A program made the position numbers and the translations under genes. A stretch of DNA of 64,000 nucleotides, taken from assembly GCA_016712045.1 (NCBI GenBank), contig JADJRV010000009.1, positions 1 through 64,000 on the forward strand. Direction: 5' to 3'. The notes below the pieces were generated by a model that was given only the letters and a program-made list of their open reading frames with translations, was not told where the DNA came from and ran no database searches. Positions 18,830-27,893 of the stretch are shown piece after piece (positions within the stretch are counted from its first letter, which is position 1; the number at the start of each line of letters is the position of its first letter). This stretch comes from Chloracidobacterium sp. GTDB taxonomy: Bacteria > Acidobacteriota > Blastocatellia > Pyrinomonadales > Pyrinomonadaceae.

Positions 18830-18900
18830 CGAGTTCCTCCGCTAAGTTGTTTATTAAACTAACGGAAGTATACGCTCATAACGCGAAAAGGCAAGCTAAT

Positions 18901-18975
18901 GCGGAAGCCCGCGCGTGAGCGAGGGCTTAACGCGCAGCTTGGATGTTAAGCCCTTACTAACGTGCGGGCTTCTGC
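18901..18975. repeat. Palindromic element with 30-base arms; supplies the stop codon of the DnaJ gene
   Basis: The arm 18901-18930 and the arm 18946-18975 are complementary with about five mismatches and a 15-base spacer. Each arm has stem AAGCCC/GGGCTT around a core GCGTGAGC or ACGTTAGT. The right arm overlaps the end of the DnaJ-domain gene: codons CAG AAG CCC GCA CGT TAG fall in it, so the TAG stop is part of the repeat. Confidence 0.85.
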
Positions 18976-20504
18976 AAGGATGCGAGCAAGTCTTGGGCTT
19001 CGCGGTTGCTGGGGAAAACGGCGAGGAGGCGGGTGAGTTCGCCCTCGGCGCGTTTGAGCAGGTTGAACTGGATATAGAACTCGGCGAGCAGGATGCGGAA
19101 CGTCGGATTGTTTGGGTCGAGCTTGAGGGCGGCCTGCATTTCGGATTCGGCTTTGTGCCGCTGCGAACCGTCGGCGGATAGCGCCTTGCCATAATAGGCG
19201 TGGTAACGGGCGTTTTTTGGAGCGTAATGGACGGCACGGGCGAGGAAAGGGAGCGACTCTTCGACCTCGCCGTCAACCAGCATGCTGAAACCGCGTTCGA
19301 AATTCTGCGACGCTTGTTCGGCTGTCAGGCTCGCGTTGCCGGTTTTGCCGTCGGCAAGGCGTTTTTCGCGGGCGGCGAGCTCTTTGCGCATTCGATAGTC
19401 GTACAGCTCACGATTTTCAGGGTTTTTGAGAGTTTCGTGGGCCTGGGCAAGCTCGGTAAAAGCGTTTTGGATGCGCGGTAACATTTCACCGCCGTCAGCG
19501 TGATAGCGGTCGGGGTGAAACTCTTTGGCGAGCGAAAAATATGCCCGTTTTACGTCGGCGATATTTGACGCGGGATCAACGCCAAGAAGATCGTAATATG
19601 TTTCGGCGGATTCGACGCGGTCGAGATACTCTTCGAGCGTGATGGTGACCTCGGGTATCTTTGGCTCGGCGGGTGCGGGCTGAGGCTTTTGTTCAAAAAC
19701 CTCGGGTGCGGCAACTTTTGCTGTCTTGGCCTCAGTTTTGAGTTCGAGCTTTGCACTTCGCATCGCCGAGATCGCGTGAGTTGTGAATGCCGGCTGCCAA
19801 TCGTCGCGGATGATGAGGCCGCCGAGCCAGAGGGTGTAGATCGCGTGAAATGCGTTTGACTCGGCCATGCCCGAAATGCTGATCAGATCGGTGATCGTCA
19901 GCGGGTCTTCGCCGGTGCGAGAAAGCACGAACGCCTCATCGGGACGCAGGTTGATCCCGAGCGGCGGAGCATCGGAGCGGTGAAAGCGTTCGTCGAGGCT
20001 GCGAAAACGGCCGAGCACCTTGTCGATCGGCATACAGCGGGCAAAATCGAACAAGATGCGGCGCGTCTCGACGTCATAGGCCAGCCCGTCGCGGATACGC
20101 CGCAGCGAGCTAAAATCCCACTCGCCGGCGTCCCACGCGAGTATATCGACCAGGATACCCTCGATCTGCTCGGAAAACAGCTTTGCGGTGTCAGATTTGG
20201 TAAGAAATTTTTTGTCTTCGAGATACGCGACGAGCTCGTGATCGTTGGAAAAATTTGGGATCTTGGTCACGTCATCCTCTGTCATGCGGTGGCGTTTGAG
20301 CAGGATGTCGAATAGGCGAGACGCACGGGCATTAGAAACGGCAAAAACGATCTCACCGTTTTTTAGATAGATGACACATTTTTTGTCTTTGTCGGACACG
20401 CGCAGGGAACCGTTCACCCGTGCCTGCATGATCTCAGAGATCAGCTCGGCGAACGGATGCGTAAAGAAATTACCTTGAATTTCGAGTTCGGACTGCGGTG
20501 TCAT
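18957..20504 (-). CDS. DUF4388-DnaJ-TPR protein
   Basis: About 515 residues. The N-terminus is DUF4388/PatA-like (GNFFTHPFAELISEIMQARV, CVIYLKNGEIVFAVSNARAS). The middle has a linker with PKPQPAPAEP-type sequence and then a J domain (YYDLLGVDPASNIADVKRAY) with the HPD tripeptide in KEFHPDRYHADGG, so it can stimulate an Hsp70. TPR-like helices close the protein (VHYAPKNARYHAYYGKALSA, LLAEFYIQFNLLKRAEGELT). Start chosen at 20504 (MTPQSELEIQ). The last residues QKPAR come from the palindromic element. Such proteins are typical of Acidobacteriota and deltaproteobacteria; the client is unknown. Confidence 0.87.
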   Translation of the reverse strand: MTPQSELEIQGNFFTHPFAELISEIMQARVNGSLRVSDKDKKCVIYLKNGEIVFAVSNARASRLFDILLKRHRMTEDDVTKIPNFSNDHELVAYLEDKKFLTKSDTAKLFSEQIEGILVDILAWDAGEWDFSSLRRIRDGLAYDVETRRILFDFARCMPIDKVLGRFRSLDERFHRSDAPPLGINLRPDEAFVLSRTGEDPLTITDLISISGMAESNAFHAIYTLWLGGLIIRDDWQPAFTTHAISAMRSAKLELKTEAKTAKVAAPEVFEQKPQPAPAEPKIPEVTITLEEYLDRVESAETYYDLLGVDPASNIADVKRAYFSLAKEFHPDRYHADGGEMLPRIQNAFTELAQAHETLKNPENRELYDYRMRKELAAREKRLADGKTGNASLTAEQASQNFERGFSMLVDGEVEESLPFLARAVHYAPKNARYHAYYGKALSADGSQRHKAESEMQAALKLDPNNPTFRILLAEFYIQFNLLKRAEGELTRLLAVFPSNREAQDLLASLQKPAR

Positions 20505-20647
20505 TTGCTGTAAAACGTGCGGTGCGCGAGTCGGCGTGAGGAGCCATATAAATGATAACAAATCCGGGGGGTAAAAGTTAAGTAGTATTTTTCACGATAC
20601 TTTAGCGTTTATGCGGGGCTATTTGATAGCATTTTACTCACCTAGTA

Positions 20648-21400
20648 ATGGAAAAAAACCTAGAAATCCGCGAATGTGCGACGCTCGATGATCTGGCCGA
20701 ATGTGTGCAGCTGCAGCGTGACGTTTTTGCGTTGCCGGAGGTCGAATTGTCCCCGGTCCGCCATTTTGTCGTGACAAAAAACGCGGGTGGTTTTACGCTT
20801 GGGGCGTACGATGGCGACCGGCTCGCAGGCTTTGTGCTGAGCGTCCCGGCGGTGATGCGTGGCGAGCGGGCGTTTTATTCGCACATGACGGGTGTCCGCG
20901 GTGAGTATCAGAGTTTAGGCATCGGGGCAAAGCTCAAATGGGCACAGCGTGAAAGGGCTTTGGAAGACGGCGTGAGATTTATTAAGTGGACATTTGAGCC
21001 CGTAAAGGCAAGAAATGCTTACTTTAACCTCGAAAAACTCGGTGCCATCGTTAGCGAATATCAGCAAAATTTTTACGGCACCGATTACGGCACGGCACCG
21101 GAAACAAAAGGCAAATCGTTTGGCCTCGCGAGCGACAGACTATTTGCGGAGTGGCATCTTGAGAGCGAAAAGGTCAGAGCGTTGGCAGCCGGACAGGCAT
21201 GGCTTGACGTCGCTGAGCCGGTTGTAGAGATCGTGATAATGAACGACTGGACGGAGTTGGTCGCACGCGATCCGGCGGCGGCGTTGGCAGAGCAACTGCG
21301 AGTTCGCGGCGAATTTGAAGCGGCATTTGCAGATGGTTTGGTCGGACGTTCGTTTAGACGAGACGACGTGCGGCCGGCATACTTATTGTTCGGTCAGTAG
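20648..21400 (+). CDS. GNAT-superfamily acetyltransferase (COG3375-like)
   Basis: A 250-residue protein with a GNAT core: LGAYDGDRLAGFVLSVPAVM, SHMTGVRGEYQSLGIGAKLK (acetyl-CoA binding loop, QxxGxG-like) and WTFEPVKARNAYFNLEKLGA. The long C-terminal extension with NFYGTDYGTAPETKG and SDRLFAEWHL resembles the predicted acetyltransferases of COG3375; the substrate is unknown. Its stop codon TAG (21398-21400) lies inside the left arm of the palindromic element at 21393. Confidence 0.82.
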   Translation: MEKNLEIRECATLDDLAECVQLQRDVFALPEVELSPVRHFVVTKNAGGFTLGAYDGDRLAGFVLSVPAVMRGERAFYSHMTGVRGEYQSLGIGAKLKWAQRERALEDGVRFIKWTFEPVKARNAYFNLEKLGAIVSEYQQNFYGTDYGTAPETKGKSFGLASDRLFAEWHLESEKVRALAAGQAWLDVAEPVVEIVIMNDWTELVARDPAAALAEQLRVRGEFEAAFADGLVGRSFRRDDVRPAYLLFGQ

Positions 21401-21459
21401 CGGCCGCGTAAGTGGCTGCGTATCGCAAAGACGCATCGACTAACGCCGACGCTACCGAC
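21393..21459. repeat. Palindromic element with 29-base arms between GNAT and Rieske genes
   Basis: Left arm 21393-21421 and right arm 21431-21459 are complementary in outline with a nine-base spacer. The left arm folds as GCC/GGC around GCGTAAGT and the right arm (complement) as TCG/CGA around GCGTTAGT, so the stems differ but each is self-complementary. Right-arm relatives occur singly inside the coding sequences at 40525 and 43381. Confidence 0.85.
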
Positions 21460-21468
21460 AAATATCTT

Positions 21469-22488
21469 ATGTTTGAGATCGACCCTGACATTCGAAAAGC
21501 CAAAACGCTTCACGCGGATTTTTACACCGATCCGGCGTATTTTGAACTGTCCAAAGAAAAGATATTTGCCCGCAGTTGGCAATTTTTGGCGAGGGCGGAT
21601 GATATTGAGGGCGTCACTCCGTTTGTGATCTTGCCGGGGATGCTCGATGAGCCGGTATTTACCGTAAAAACCTCCGAATGGATCTCGTGCTTGTCTAATG
21701 TATGTACCCATCGCGGCAAGATCCTCGTCGAAGAACCCTGCCACGCGGACCTGATCAGGTGCCCGTATCACGGACGGCGATTTTTGCTCAGCGGCAAGAT
21801 GATCTCGATGCCTGAGTTCGACGATGTGGAAGATTTTCCGACCGAGGCCGACGATCTGAAGATGTTGCCGTTTGCGGAGAGACAAGGGTTTATGTTTGCG
21901 TCGCTAGATCCGGTTGAGGCTTTTGAGGCTTTTGTTGGCGATGTAGCGGAAAGGTTTGCCGAGGATAATTACGATTCATCGGCACTGCGTTTGACCGATC
22001 GGCGTGAATACGAGATCGATGCTCACTGGGCGTTGTACTGTGAAAATTACCTCGAGGGGTTTCATATTCCGTATGTGCATCAAGCTCTGAACGCGGTCGT
22101 CGATTACGGCAGCTATACGACCGAGACGTTTCGGTATTCGAGTCTGCAGACGGGGTTGGGTGATGATGGCGAGGTCGCGGCGAGGTATTTGTTTATCTTT
22201 CCTAATCTGATGTTCAATTTCTATCCGTGGGGCATCTCGGTGAATGTCGTCAGGCCCGTGTCGCCGTCGAAAACGATGGTCGAATTTTTGACGTATGTTC
22301 GTGACGAATCATTAGTGGAGAAAGGCGCAGGTGCCGATCTACACGGCATCGAATTGGAAGATGAGGCGGTTGTTGAAAGTGTGCAAAAAGGCATCCGCTC
22401 AAGGTTTTATAAACACGGCCGATATTCTCCAACGCGTGAGCAGGGAACGCATCATTTCCACCGGTTGATCGCCGAATTTATGAAGTAA
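21469..22488 (+). CDS. Rieske non-heme iron oxygenase, alpha subunit
   Basis: Ring-hydroxylating or related oxygenase component. The Rieske [2Fe-2S] site is CTHRGKILVEEPCH followed by IRCPYHGRRF, giving CxH and CxxH ligands. The catalytic iron facial triad region is ALYCENYLEGFHIPYVHQAL (E, H and H ligands typical) with the downstream acid less certain. The C-terminal SPTREQGTHHFHRLIAEF is typical for this subgroup. Substrate is unknown; carnitine- or choline-type oxygenases are similar in length. No reductase lies next to it. I prefer ATG 21469; the GTG at 21412 lies inside the palindromic element. Confidence 0.88.
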   Translation: MFEIDPDIRKAKTLHADFYTDPAYFELSKEKIFARSWQFLARADDIEGVTPFVILPGMLDEPVFTVKTSEWISCLSNVCTHRGKILVEEPCHADLIRCPYHGRRFLLSGKMISMPEFDDVEDFPTEADDLKMLPFAERQGFMFASLDPVEAFEAFVGDVAERFAEDNYDSSALRLTDRREYEIDAHWALYCENYLEGFHIPYVHQALNAVVDYGSYTTETFRYSSLQTGLGDDGEVAARYLFIFPNLMFNFYPWGISVNVVRPVSPSKTMVEFLTYVRDESLVEKGAGADLHGIELEDEAVVESVQKGIRSRFYKHGRYSPTREQGTHHFHRLIAEFMK

Positions 22489-22491
22489 TCG

Positions 22492-24484
22492 ATGAGTGTA
22501 AACGAAGAAATACAACAACTTAGATCTGAGATCGAGCGGCACAGCGATCTGTATTACCAATCGGACGCGCCGGAGATCTCGGACTATGACTTCGACCAGC
22601 TTTTAGAGCGGCTGAAAGCTTTGGAGACGGAAAATCCCGAGTTGATCACGCCCGATAGCCCGACGCAGCGAGTTGGCGGCAAGGCGACAAGCTTAAAGCC
22701 GTTTACTCATACTGTGGCGTTGATGTCGCTTGATAATTCGTATGACCTGAGTGAGTTAAAGGCGTTTACGGAGCGGTGTGAGAAGTTGGCCGAGGGTCGG
22801 AAACTCGATTATGTTGCCGAGCTAAAGATCGACGGGCTTTCGGTGTCTTTGCATTATGAGAACGGCATTTTGGTCACGGGTGCGACGCGCGGCGACGGTT
22901 CGCAGGGTGATGAGGTGACGCAGAACGTCAAAACGATACGGTCGATCCCGCTCAAGTTAAAAGTTGATGCTCCGGCACATGCCGAGGTTCGCGGCGAGGT
23001 GTTTTTGTCGCGTTCGCAGTTTGCCAAGATCAATGCCGAGCTTGAGATGCAGGGCGAGAAGACGTTTGCCAATCCGCGAAATTGTGCGTCGGGGACGCTT
23101 AGGATGCTCGATTCGGCGGTGGTGGCGTCGCGGCGGCTGGATATGTTTCCTTATGATGCTTTTACGGGCGCGTCGAAGATGTTTGCTACGCACGCCGAGG
23201 TTTTTGAGTGGTGTGGACGCAACGGGTTTAACGTAAATCCGCATCGTAGTGAATGTGCCAATTTTGATGAACTCGCGGCGTTTATCACCGAGATGGAAAC
23301 GGTCCGCGATGGGCTCGATTATGAGATCGACGGTGTTGTCGTAAAGGTCAATTCGACGGCGTTGCAGGACGAATTTGGCACGACGACAAAAGCCCCACGT
23401 TGGGCGATCGCTTACAAATATCCTGCACGACAAGCAACGACGCGACTGCTAGGCATCGGCATTCAGGTCGGTCGAACAGGGGCCTTGACGCCTGTTGCAA
23501 ATCTCGTACCGACGCTTCTCGCTGGTACGACAGTCGCCCGTGCTTCGCTCCATAACGAAGACGAGATCAAACGCCTCGACCTAAAGATCGGCGATTACGT
23601 CATGATCGAAAAAAGCGGTGAGATCATCCCGCAGGTTCTGTCGGTCGTCACAACAAAACGCGACGGTAGCGAGACGGAATTTGAGTTTCCCAACCGTTGT
23701 CCGGTCTGCGGAATTGACCCGGTATCGGCCCGAGGGCGAGGCCGTTCGCCGATGCACCAACGACGTTTGTCCCGCGAAAGTAAAGGCTCGCGTCTTGTAT
23801 TTTGCATCGCGAAAGGCAATGGATATCGAGGGCCTCGGCGAAGTGTTGGTCGAGACGCTGGTCGATAACGGCTCGGTCAAAGATGTCGCCGACCTTTATT
23901 TGCTGACGATAGAACAGGTCGCATCGCTCGAACGCATGGCCGAAAAATCGGGAACGAACCTGATCGACCAGATCGCGGCGAGCAAAACCCGTGGGCTTCA
24001 GCGATTGCTCTACGGCATCGATATCCGCCATGTCGGCGAACGTTACGCAAAAATACTCGCAAATCATTTTCGTAGCATCGACCGTCTGGCCGAGGCGTCT
24101 GTCGAGGAACTCGACGACATCCACGAGATCGGCCTCTCCGTCGCCGAGAGTGTGTATGAATGGTTTCGCAATGAGCGAAATATTGATCTTGTCACACGCC
24201 TCAAAACCGCCGGTGTCAAAACCGAAACAGATGCCGCTTCGACCGCTCTGCTCGATGAGAGATTTCAAGGCAAAACCTTTGTGCTCACCGGCAAACTCGA
24301 AAACTACACCCGCGACGAAGCCGCCAAACTCATCGAAGACCGCGGCGGCCGCGTTTCGTCGTCCGTTAGCAAAAAAACTGACTATGTTGTCGCCGGAAGC
24401 GATGCGGGATCGAAATTGACCAAGGCGGAGAGCTTGGGAGTAAATGTGATGACCGAAGTTGATTTCAGCCTAATGTTAACTTGA
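22492..24484 (+). CDS. ligA: NAD-dependent DNA ligase, with a frameshift in the zinc finger
   Basis: Essential ligase sealing nicks in replication and repair. Adenylation site YVAELKIDGLSVSLHYENG carries the KxDG lysine. The NTase core continues to GTTKAPRWAIAYKYP-like sequence and the OB fold VGRTGALTPVANL. The frame shifts near 23715, between CPVCG and CTNDVCPAKVKARVLYFASR, inside the four-cysteine zinc finger. The helix-hairpin-helix part and a C-terminal BRCT (GKTFVLTGKLENYTRDEAAK) are intact. All domains are present, so one base error is the simplest reading. It starts four bases after the Rieske gene. Confidence 0.93.
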
Positions 24485-24515
24485 TTGTGTCATAATATTA
24501 TTATTAATTTTTACT

Positions 24516-24815
24516 ATGTTTGACGTCAGACCATTTGAAAAGGAGATCGGCCGACTTTGTGGTCAATTCGGCATTAAGCGGCTGGAATTTTTCGGTTCGG
24601 TATTGACCGATGATTTTGACAAATCTAGCGATATTGACTGCTTGATCGAGTTCGATGAGAGCGAGGGAAGTCATTTTCATCGCTACTTCGATTTCAAAGA
24701 TGCGTTGGAAGAATTGTTTGATCGTGAAGTCGACGTTGTTGTCGGTTCTGCGATGAGAAATCCTTATTTTAAGGCGGAAGTTGAAAGCACAAAAAAATTA
24801 GTTTATGTCGCGTAA
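24516..24815 (+). CDS. MntA-type nucleotidyltransferase antitoxin
   Basis: Minimal nucleotidyltransferase of 99 residues with the signature GSx10DxD (FFGSVLTDDFDKSSDIDCLI; G27, S28, D39, D41) and a third acidic residue near EVDVVVG. In MntA/HepT pairs the MNT protein modifies and silences the HEPN toxin by AMP transfer (family knowledge). It overlaps the HepT gene by 11 bases. Confidence 0.9.
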   Translation: MFDVRPFEKEIGRLCGQFGIKRLEFFGSVLTDDFDKSSDIDCLIEFDESEGSHFHRYFDFKDALEELFDREVDVVVGSAMRNPYFKAEVESTKKLVYVA

Positions 24816-25151
24816 GCTCAGTAAAATCCTTTTTGATGTTCTCGCTTCTATCGAAGGCATCGAGGAATACACAAAAGCTAAAGAACTCAAGGATTACCAA
24901 GCCAGCAGAATGTTACGTTCTGCCGTTGAACGTGAATATGAAATCATCGGAGAGGCAGTCCGACGGTTGGAAAACGAATTCCCGATGTCTTTTCGTCCTT
25001 AACCAATGGGCGAAAGATAATTAACTTTAGAAACATTTTGATTCATGCCTACGATTCAGTGTCTGACAAAGTAGTTTGGGACACGACGATCGGGGATTTA
25101 CCGCTTTTGAAAACGGAAATTGTGAAGGAAATAAAAAATACAAATGAGTGA
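24805..25151 (+). CDS. HepT-like HEPN RNase toxin, frameshifted
   Basis: DUF86/HepT protein. The N-terminal part (MSRKLSKILFDVLASIEGIE ... EREYEIIGEAVRRLENEF) is in one frame to about 24990. The C-terminal part (INFRNILIHAYDSVSDKVVW) is in the next, ending at a stop at 25149-25151. RNILIHAY matches the RNase motif Rx4HxY. One base error joins both halves to about 115 residues, normal for the family. Its end overlaps the glyA start by 8 bases. If the shift were real the toxin would be dead. Confidence 0.8.
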
Positions 25152-26439
25152 ATTTTTCAGAGCAAATATTTCAGAAGTTGACCCTTTGGTCAGCGAGGCT
25201 ATCGACAATGAGGTGAGACGCCAGACGAATGGGCTTGAGCTGATCGCGTCGGAAAATTTTGTGTCCGAGGCAGTTTTGCAGGCGGCCGGAACGGTGTTTA
25301 CAAATAAGTATGCCGAGGGATATCCGGCAAAGCGTTATTACGGCGGGTGCGAATTTGCCGATGTCGTTGAGAATCTGGCGATCGATCGGGCGAAAGATAT
25401 GTTTGGAGCCGAGCACGCAAACGTCCAGCCGCACAGCGGAGCTCAGGCGAATATGGCAGTGCTGATAACAGCACTTGACCATGGCGACACGATATTGGGG
25501 ATGAATCTGTCGCATGGCGGGCATTTGACGCATGGGCATCCGCTCAATTTTTCTGGTATCAACTATAAGGTCGCGGATTACGGCGTCAATAAAGAAACCG
25601 AGCAGATCGATTACGATGAACTGCAGCAAAAAGCTGAGGAATCTCGGCCGAAACTGCTGATCTGCGGAGCATCGGCGTATCCGCGAACGATCGATTTTGC
25701 ACGTATCGGCGAGATCGCTCAAAGCGTCGGTGCCAAGGTTATGGCCGATATGGCTCATATTGCGGGTCTGGTCGCCGTCGGCTTGCATCCTTCGCCGGTG
25801 CCGCATTGCGAATTTGTCACGACGACGACGCATAAGACTTTGCGCGGCCCGCGCGGCGGGATGATATTGTGCCGTGAGGAATTTGCGGCGGATGTTAACC
25901 GCAGCGTGTTTCCCGGCGTTCAGGGCGGTCCGCTTATCCATATCATCGCAGCAAAAGCCGTGGCGTTTGGCGAGGCTTTGCGCAGTGATTTTAAGGCTTA
26001 TCAACAGCAGGTCATCGATAATGCGCAGGTGCTGGCGGCGACGTTAAAAGACGCCGGGTTGCGGATCGTTTCGGGCGGTACAGACAACCATTTGCTGCTC
26101 GTGGACGTCTTTATGGATGGCAAAGGAATCACCGGTAAGGCGGCGGAAAAGGCACTCGACGAGGTGCATATCACCGTCAATAAAAATACGATCCCGTTTG
26201 ACACGCAGAAACCATTTGTCGCGTCGGGCATCAGGCTGGGCACTCCGGCACTGACAACACGCGGGATGAAACAGGACGATATGCGTGCGATCGGCGGCAT
26301 GATCGCCGCGTTGATCCACGAACCAGAATCCGAAGAGGTCAAGACGCGTGTCCGCCGTGAGGTTGCCGAGCTAACGGCAAAATTCCCGATGTATCCCGGA
26401 CGCTTGAAAGAAAAACAGACCGATGCCACTGCAAGCTAA
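25144..26439 (+). CDS. glyA: Serine hydroxymethyltransferase
   Basis: PLP enzyme converting serine and tetrahydrofolate into glycine and methylene-tetrahydrofolate, the main one-carbon source. At 431 residues it is of normal length. Marks are RQTNGLELIASENFVSEAVL at the start, GGHLTHGHPLNFSG, the PLP lysine in TTTTHKTLRGPRGGMI, and the late conserved GIRLGTPALTTRGMK. A GAAGGA Shine-Dalgarno lies about 18 bases upstream of the ATG. Its start overlaps the end of the HepT gene. Confidence 0.97.
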   Translation: MSEFFRANISEVDPLVSEAIDNEVRRQTNGLELIASENFVSEAVLQAAGTVFTNKYAEGYPAKRYYGGCEFADVVENLAIDRAKDMFGAEHANVQPHSGAQANMAVLITALDHGDTILGMNLSHGGHLTHGHPLNFSGINYKVADYGVNKETEQIDYDELQQKAEESRPKLLICGASAYPRTIDFARIGEIAQSVGAKVMADMAHIAGLVAVGLHPSPVPHCEFVTTTTHKTLRGPRGGMILCREEFAADVNRSVFPGVQGGPLIHIIAAKAVAFGEALRSDFKAYQQQVIDNAQVLAATLKDAGLRIVSGGTDNHLLLVDVFMDGKGITGKAAEKALDEVHITVNKNTIPFDTQKPFVASGIRLGTPALTTRGMKQDDMRAIGGMIAALIHEPESEEVKTRVRREVAELTAKFPMYPGRLKEKQTDATAS

Positions 26440-26442
26440 TTG

Positions 26443-26836
26443 ATGCAAAAATTGATCGTTGCACTACTGTTTCTCACTTTTCTACCGGTTTTGATGCAAT
26501 CGCAGGCCAGGACTGAAATTGCTCCGAGCGCGAAAACCTTCAGCCTCCGAGGCTGATGCACCGATAATTGTAGACCCACCCGCGGATTTTGTCGGCGACG
26601 GTTGCTCGATGTTTCCGGATGGTGACTACGGCGACTGTTGCCAAGCCCACGACCGCGACTATTTTCGCGGCGGCACAAAAGCCGAGCGGAAGGCGTCGGA
26701 CAAACGGTTAGAGCAATGCGTCCGTGCCAAAGGCCATAATTTCTTATCGAAAATGATCTATCTTGGCGTGCGTATCGGCGGCGTACCATGGTTGCCGACA
26801 TCGTTTAGATGGGGATTTGGGCAAAAGAAGAACTAG
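26443..26836 (+). CDS. Secreted phospholipase-A2-like protein, frameshifted
   Basis: Starts MQKLIVALLFLTFLPVLMQS, a signal peptide, three bases after glyA. After a shift near 26530 it continues DGCSMFPDGDYGDCCQAHDR. This is the phospholipase A2 catalytic motif CCxxHDxxY (CCQAHDRDYFRGG), with His-Asp and flanking cysteines. The remainder (KASDKRLEQCVRAKGHNFLS) keeps further cysteines. Small prokaryotic PLA2-like proteins of about 120 residues exist, so length fits. Activity on phospholipids is inferred. Confidence 0.75.
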
Positions 26837-26870
26837 GCTTTCGTATTCGAACGTAAGAACCGAGAGGTTC

Positions 26871-27488
26871 TTACCCATTCAAACCACCTTCAGAATCAAA
26901 TTGCTCTAAGATATCGCGGGCTTCGTCCGATTCAAATTCGTACGCTTTTTGTTCGAGCGTAGCGGCGGCGATCCCTGAATAGAGCGGGTCGTCGAGCAGC
27001 GGTACGATGTTTTGGAGCGGCATCAACGCGAGGGTTTCGTAGGCGATGGCACGGATCTGGGGCAGTTCGGTCTGACGAACAATCTCGGCGATCTCGCTTG
27101 CCGAGTAACGCTCGGCGAGACGGTCGGCGAGTTTGTCGAGGCGGTTGAAATCGTTTTCTTTGATCGCACGGGTCGCAAGCTGGATAAAGACCTCGGCAGA
27201 TGCCGACTGCGACTCAAGCACATTAACGCACACATCGGCGAGCTGATTTAGCTCGGTCAGTTTTGCGGAATCTTTGCGAATCTCGGGAGCCCGCGATTGC
27301 TCGTCGAGAGCGGTGAGCAGACGGCTGACCTCCCAATCGGCGTGGGCATCATACGAAAACTTTGGAGTGGGATTGTTCGCCGGGGCCGTCTTGCTTGCTT
27401 GCATGGCACCGACGAGCATTTTTTTTGTGACGGGCCGTAAGCCATCCCAAACGCTTGCTACGGTTCCGCCAAATTCCTTGATCGTCAT
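26871..27488 (-). CDS. Hypothetical protein, helical, about 205 residues
   Basis: Start chosen at 27488 (MTIKEFGGTVASVWDGLRPV). The sequence is rich in Glu, Leu and Ala, with alternating helices (DFNRLDKLADRLAERYSASE, IAYETLALMPLQNIVPLLDD) that suggest a helical-repeat fold of the HEAT type. No signal peptide, metal site or named family is visible. The gene starts 39 bases downstream of the gene at 27527-27853 on the same strand, so they are probably co-transcribed. Confidence 0.65.
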   Translation of the reverse strand: MTIKEFGGTVASVWDGLRPVTKKMLVGAMQASKTAPANNPTPKFSYDAHADWEVSRLLTALDEQSRAPEIRKDSAKLTELNQLADVCVNVLESQSASAEVFIQLATRAIKENDFNRLDKLADRLAERYSASEIAEIVRQTELPQIRAIAYETLALMPLQNIVPLLDDPLYSGIAAATLEQKAYEFESDEARDILEQFDSEGGLNG

Positions 27489-27526
27489 GTCAATAGACTC
27501 AAGTTTGCAATCGCAAACAGCGCTTG

Positions 27527-27853
27527 TCAAGCCGTTCGTGTTTTGGAGACCGCGTCACGGAGCCTTGTCTCGACGGCTCGTAATGCACCCTCAAAACCCG
27601 CGTCGCTTTCGTCAAGATGTTCGAGTAGGGCGTACGGTGCCGTGCTCAAATGACGTATCTCCCAAGCGATCGCTCCGAGCTGTGGCGGACGCGAAAACCA
27701 CGCAGCGTCGATGTCGGATTCGGCAACGGAGACGCCTGTAAATATATCGCCTACGTTCTCTTTCACTTCCGCTGTCAGCAGCACACGCCGCAGTTCCCAG
27801 CCGTACTTTTTGTAGGTGGTGAGGATCTCGTTTATCTCGTTTGCGTCGATCAT
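27527..27853 (-). CDS. Hypothetical protein of 108 residues
   Basis: Begins MIDANEINEILTTYKKYGWE and contains LRRVLLTAEVKENVGDIFTG and WFSRPPQLGAIAWEIRHLST, ending in a charged helix. No known motif seen. The longer ORF to 28225 runs antisense through the dehydrogenase gene and is rejected. Divergent from the dehydrogenase at 27894, so the 40-base gap should hold promoters for both. Confidence 0.65.
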   Translation of the reverse strand: MIDANEINEILTTYKKYGWELRRVLLTAEVKENVGDIFTGVSVAESDIDAAWFSRPPQLGAIAWEIRHLSTAPYALLEHLDESDAGFEGALRAVETRLRDAVSKTRTA

Positions 27854-27893
27854 AGATTTACTATCGCGTGCCGCTCTAATATTATCAAATCGT

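Noticed and set aside
22431..22446. Another GCGTGAGC core in the Rieske gene
   Set aside because: It lacks complementary flanks, and the encoded SPTREQGTHHFHR is a conserved family motif, so it is native coding sequence.
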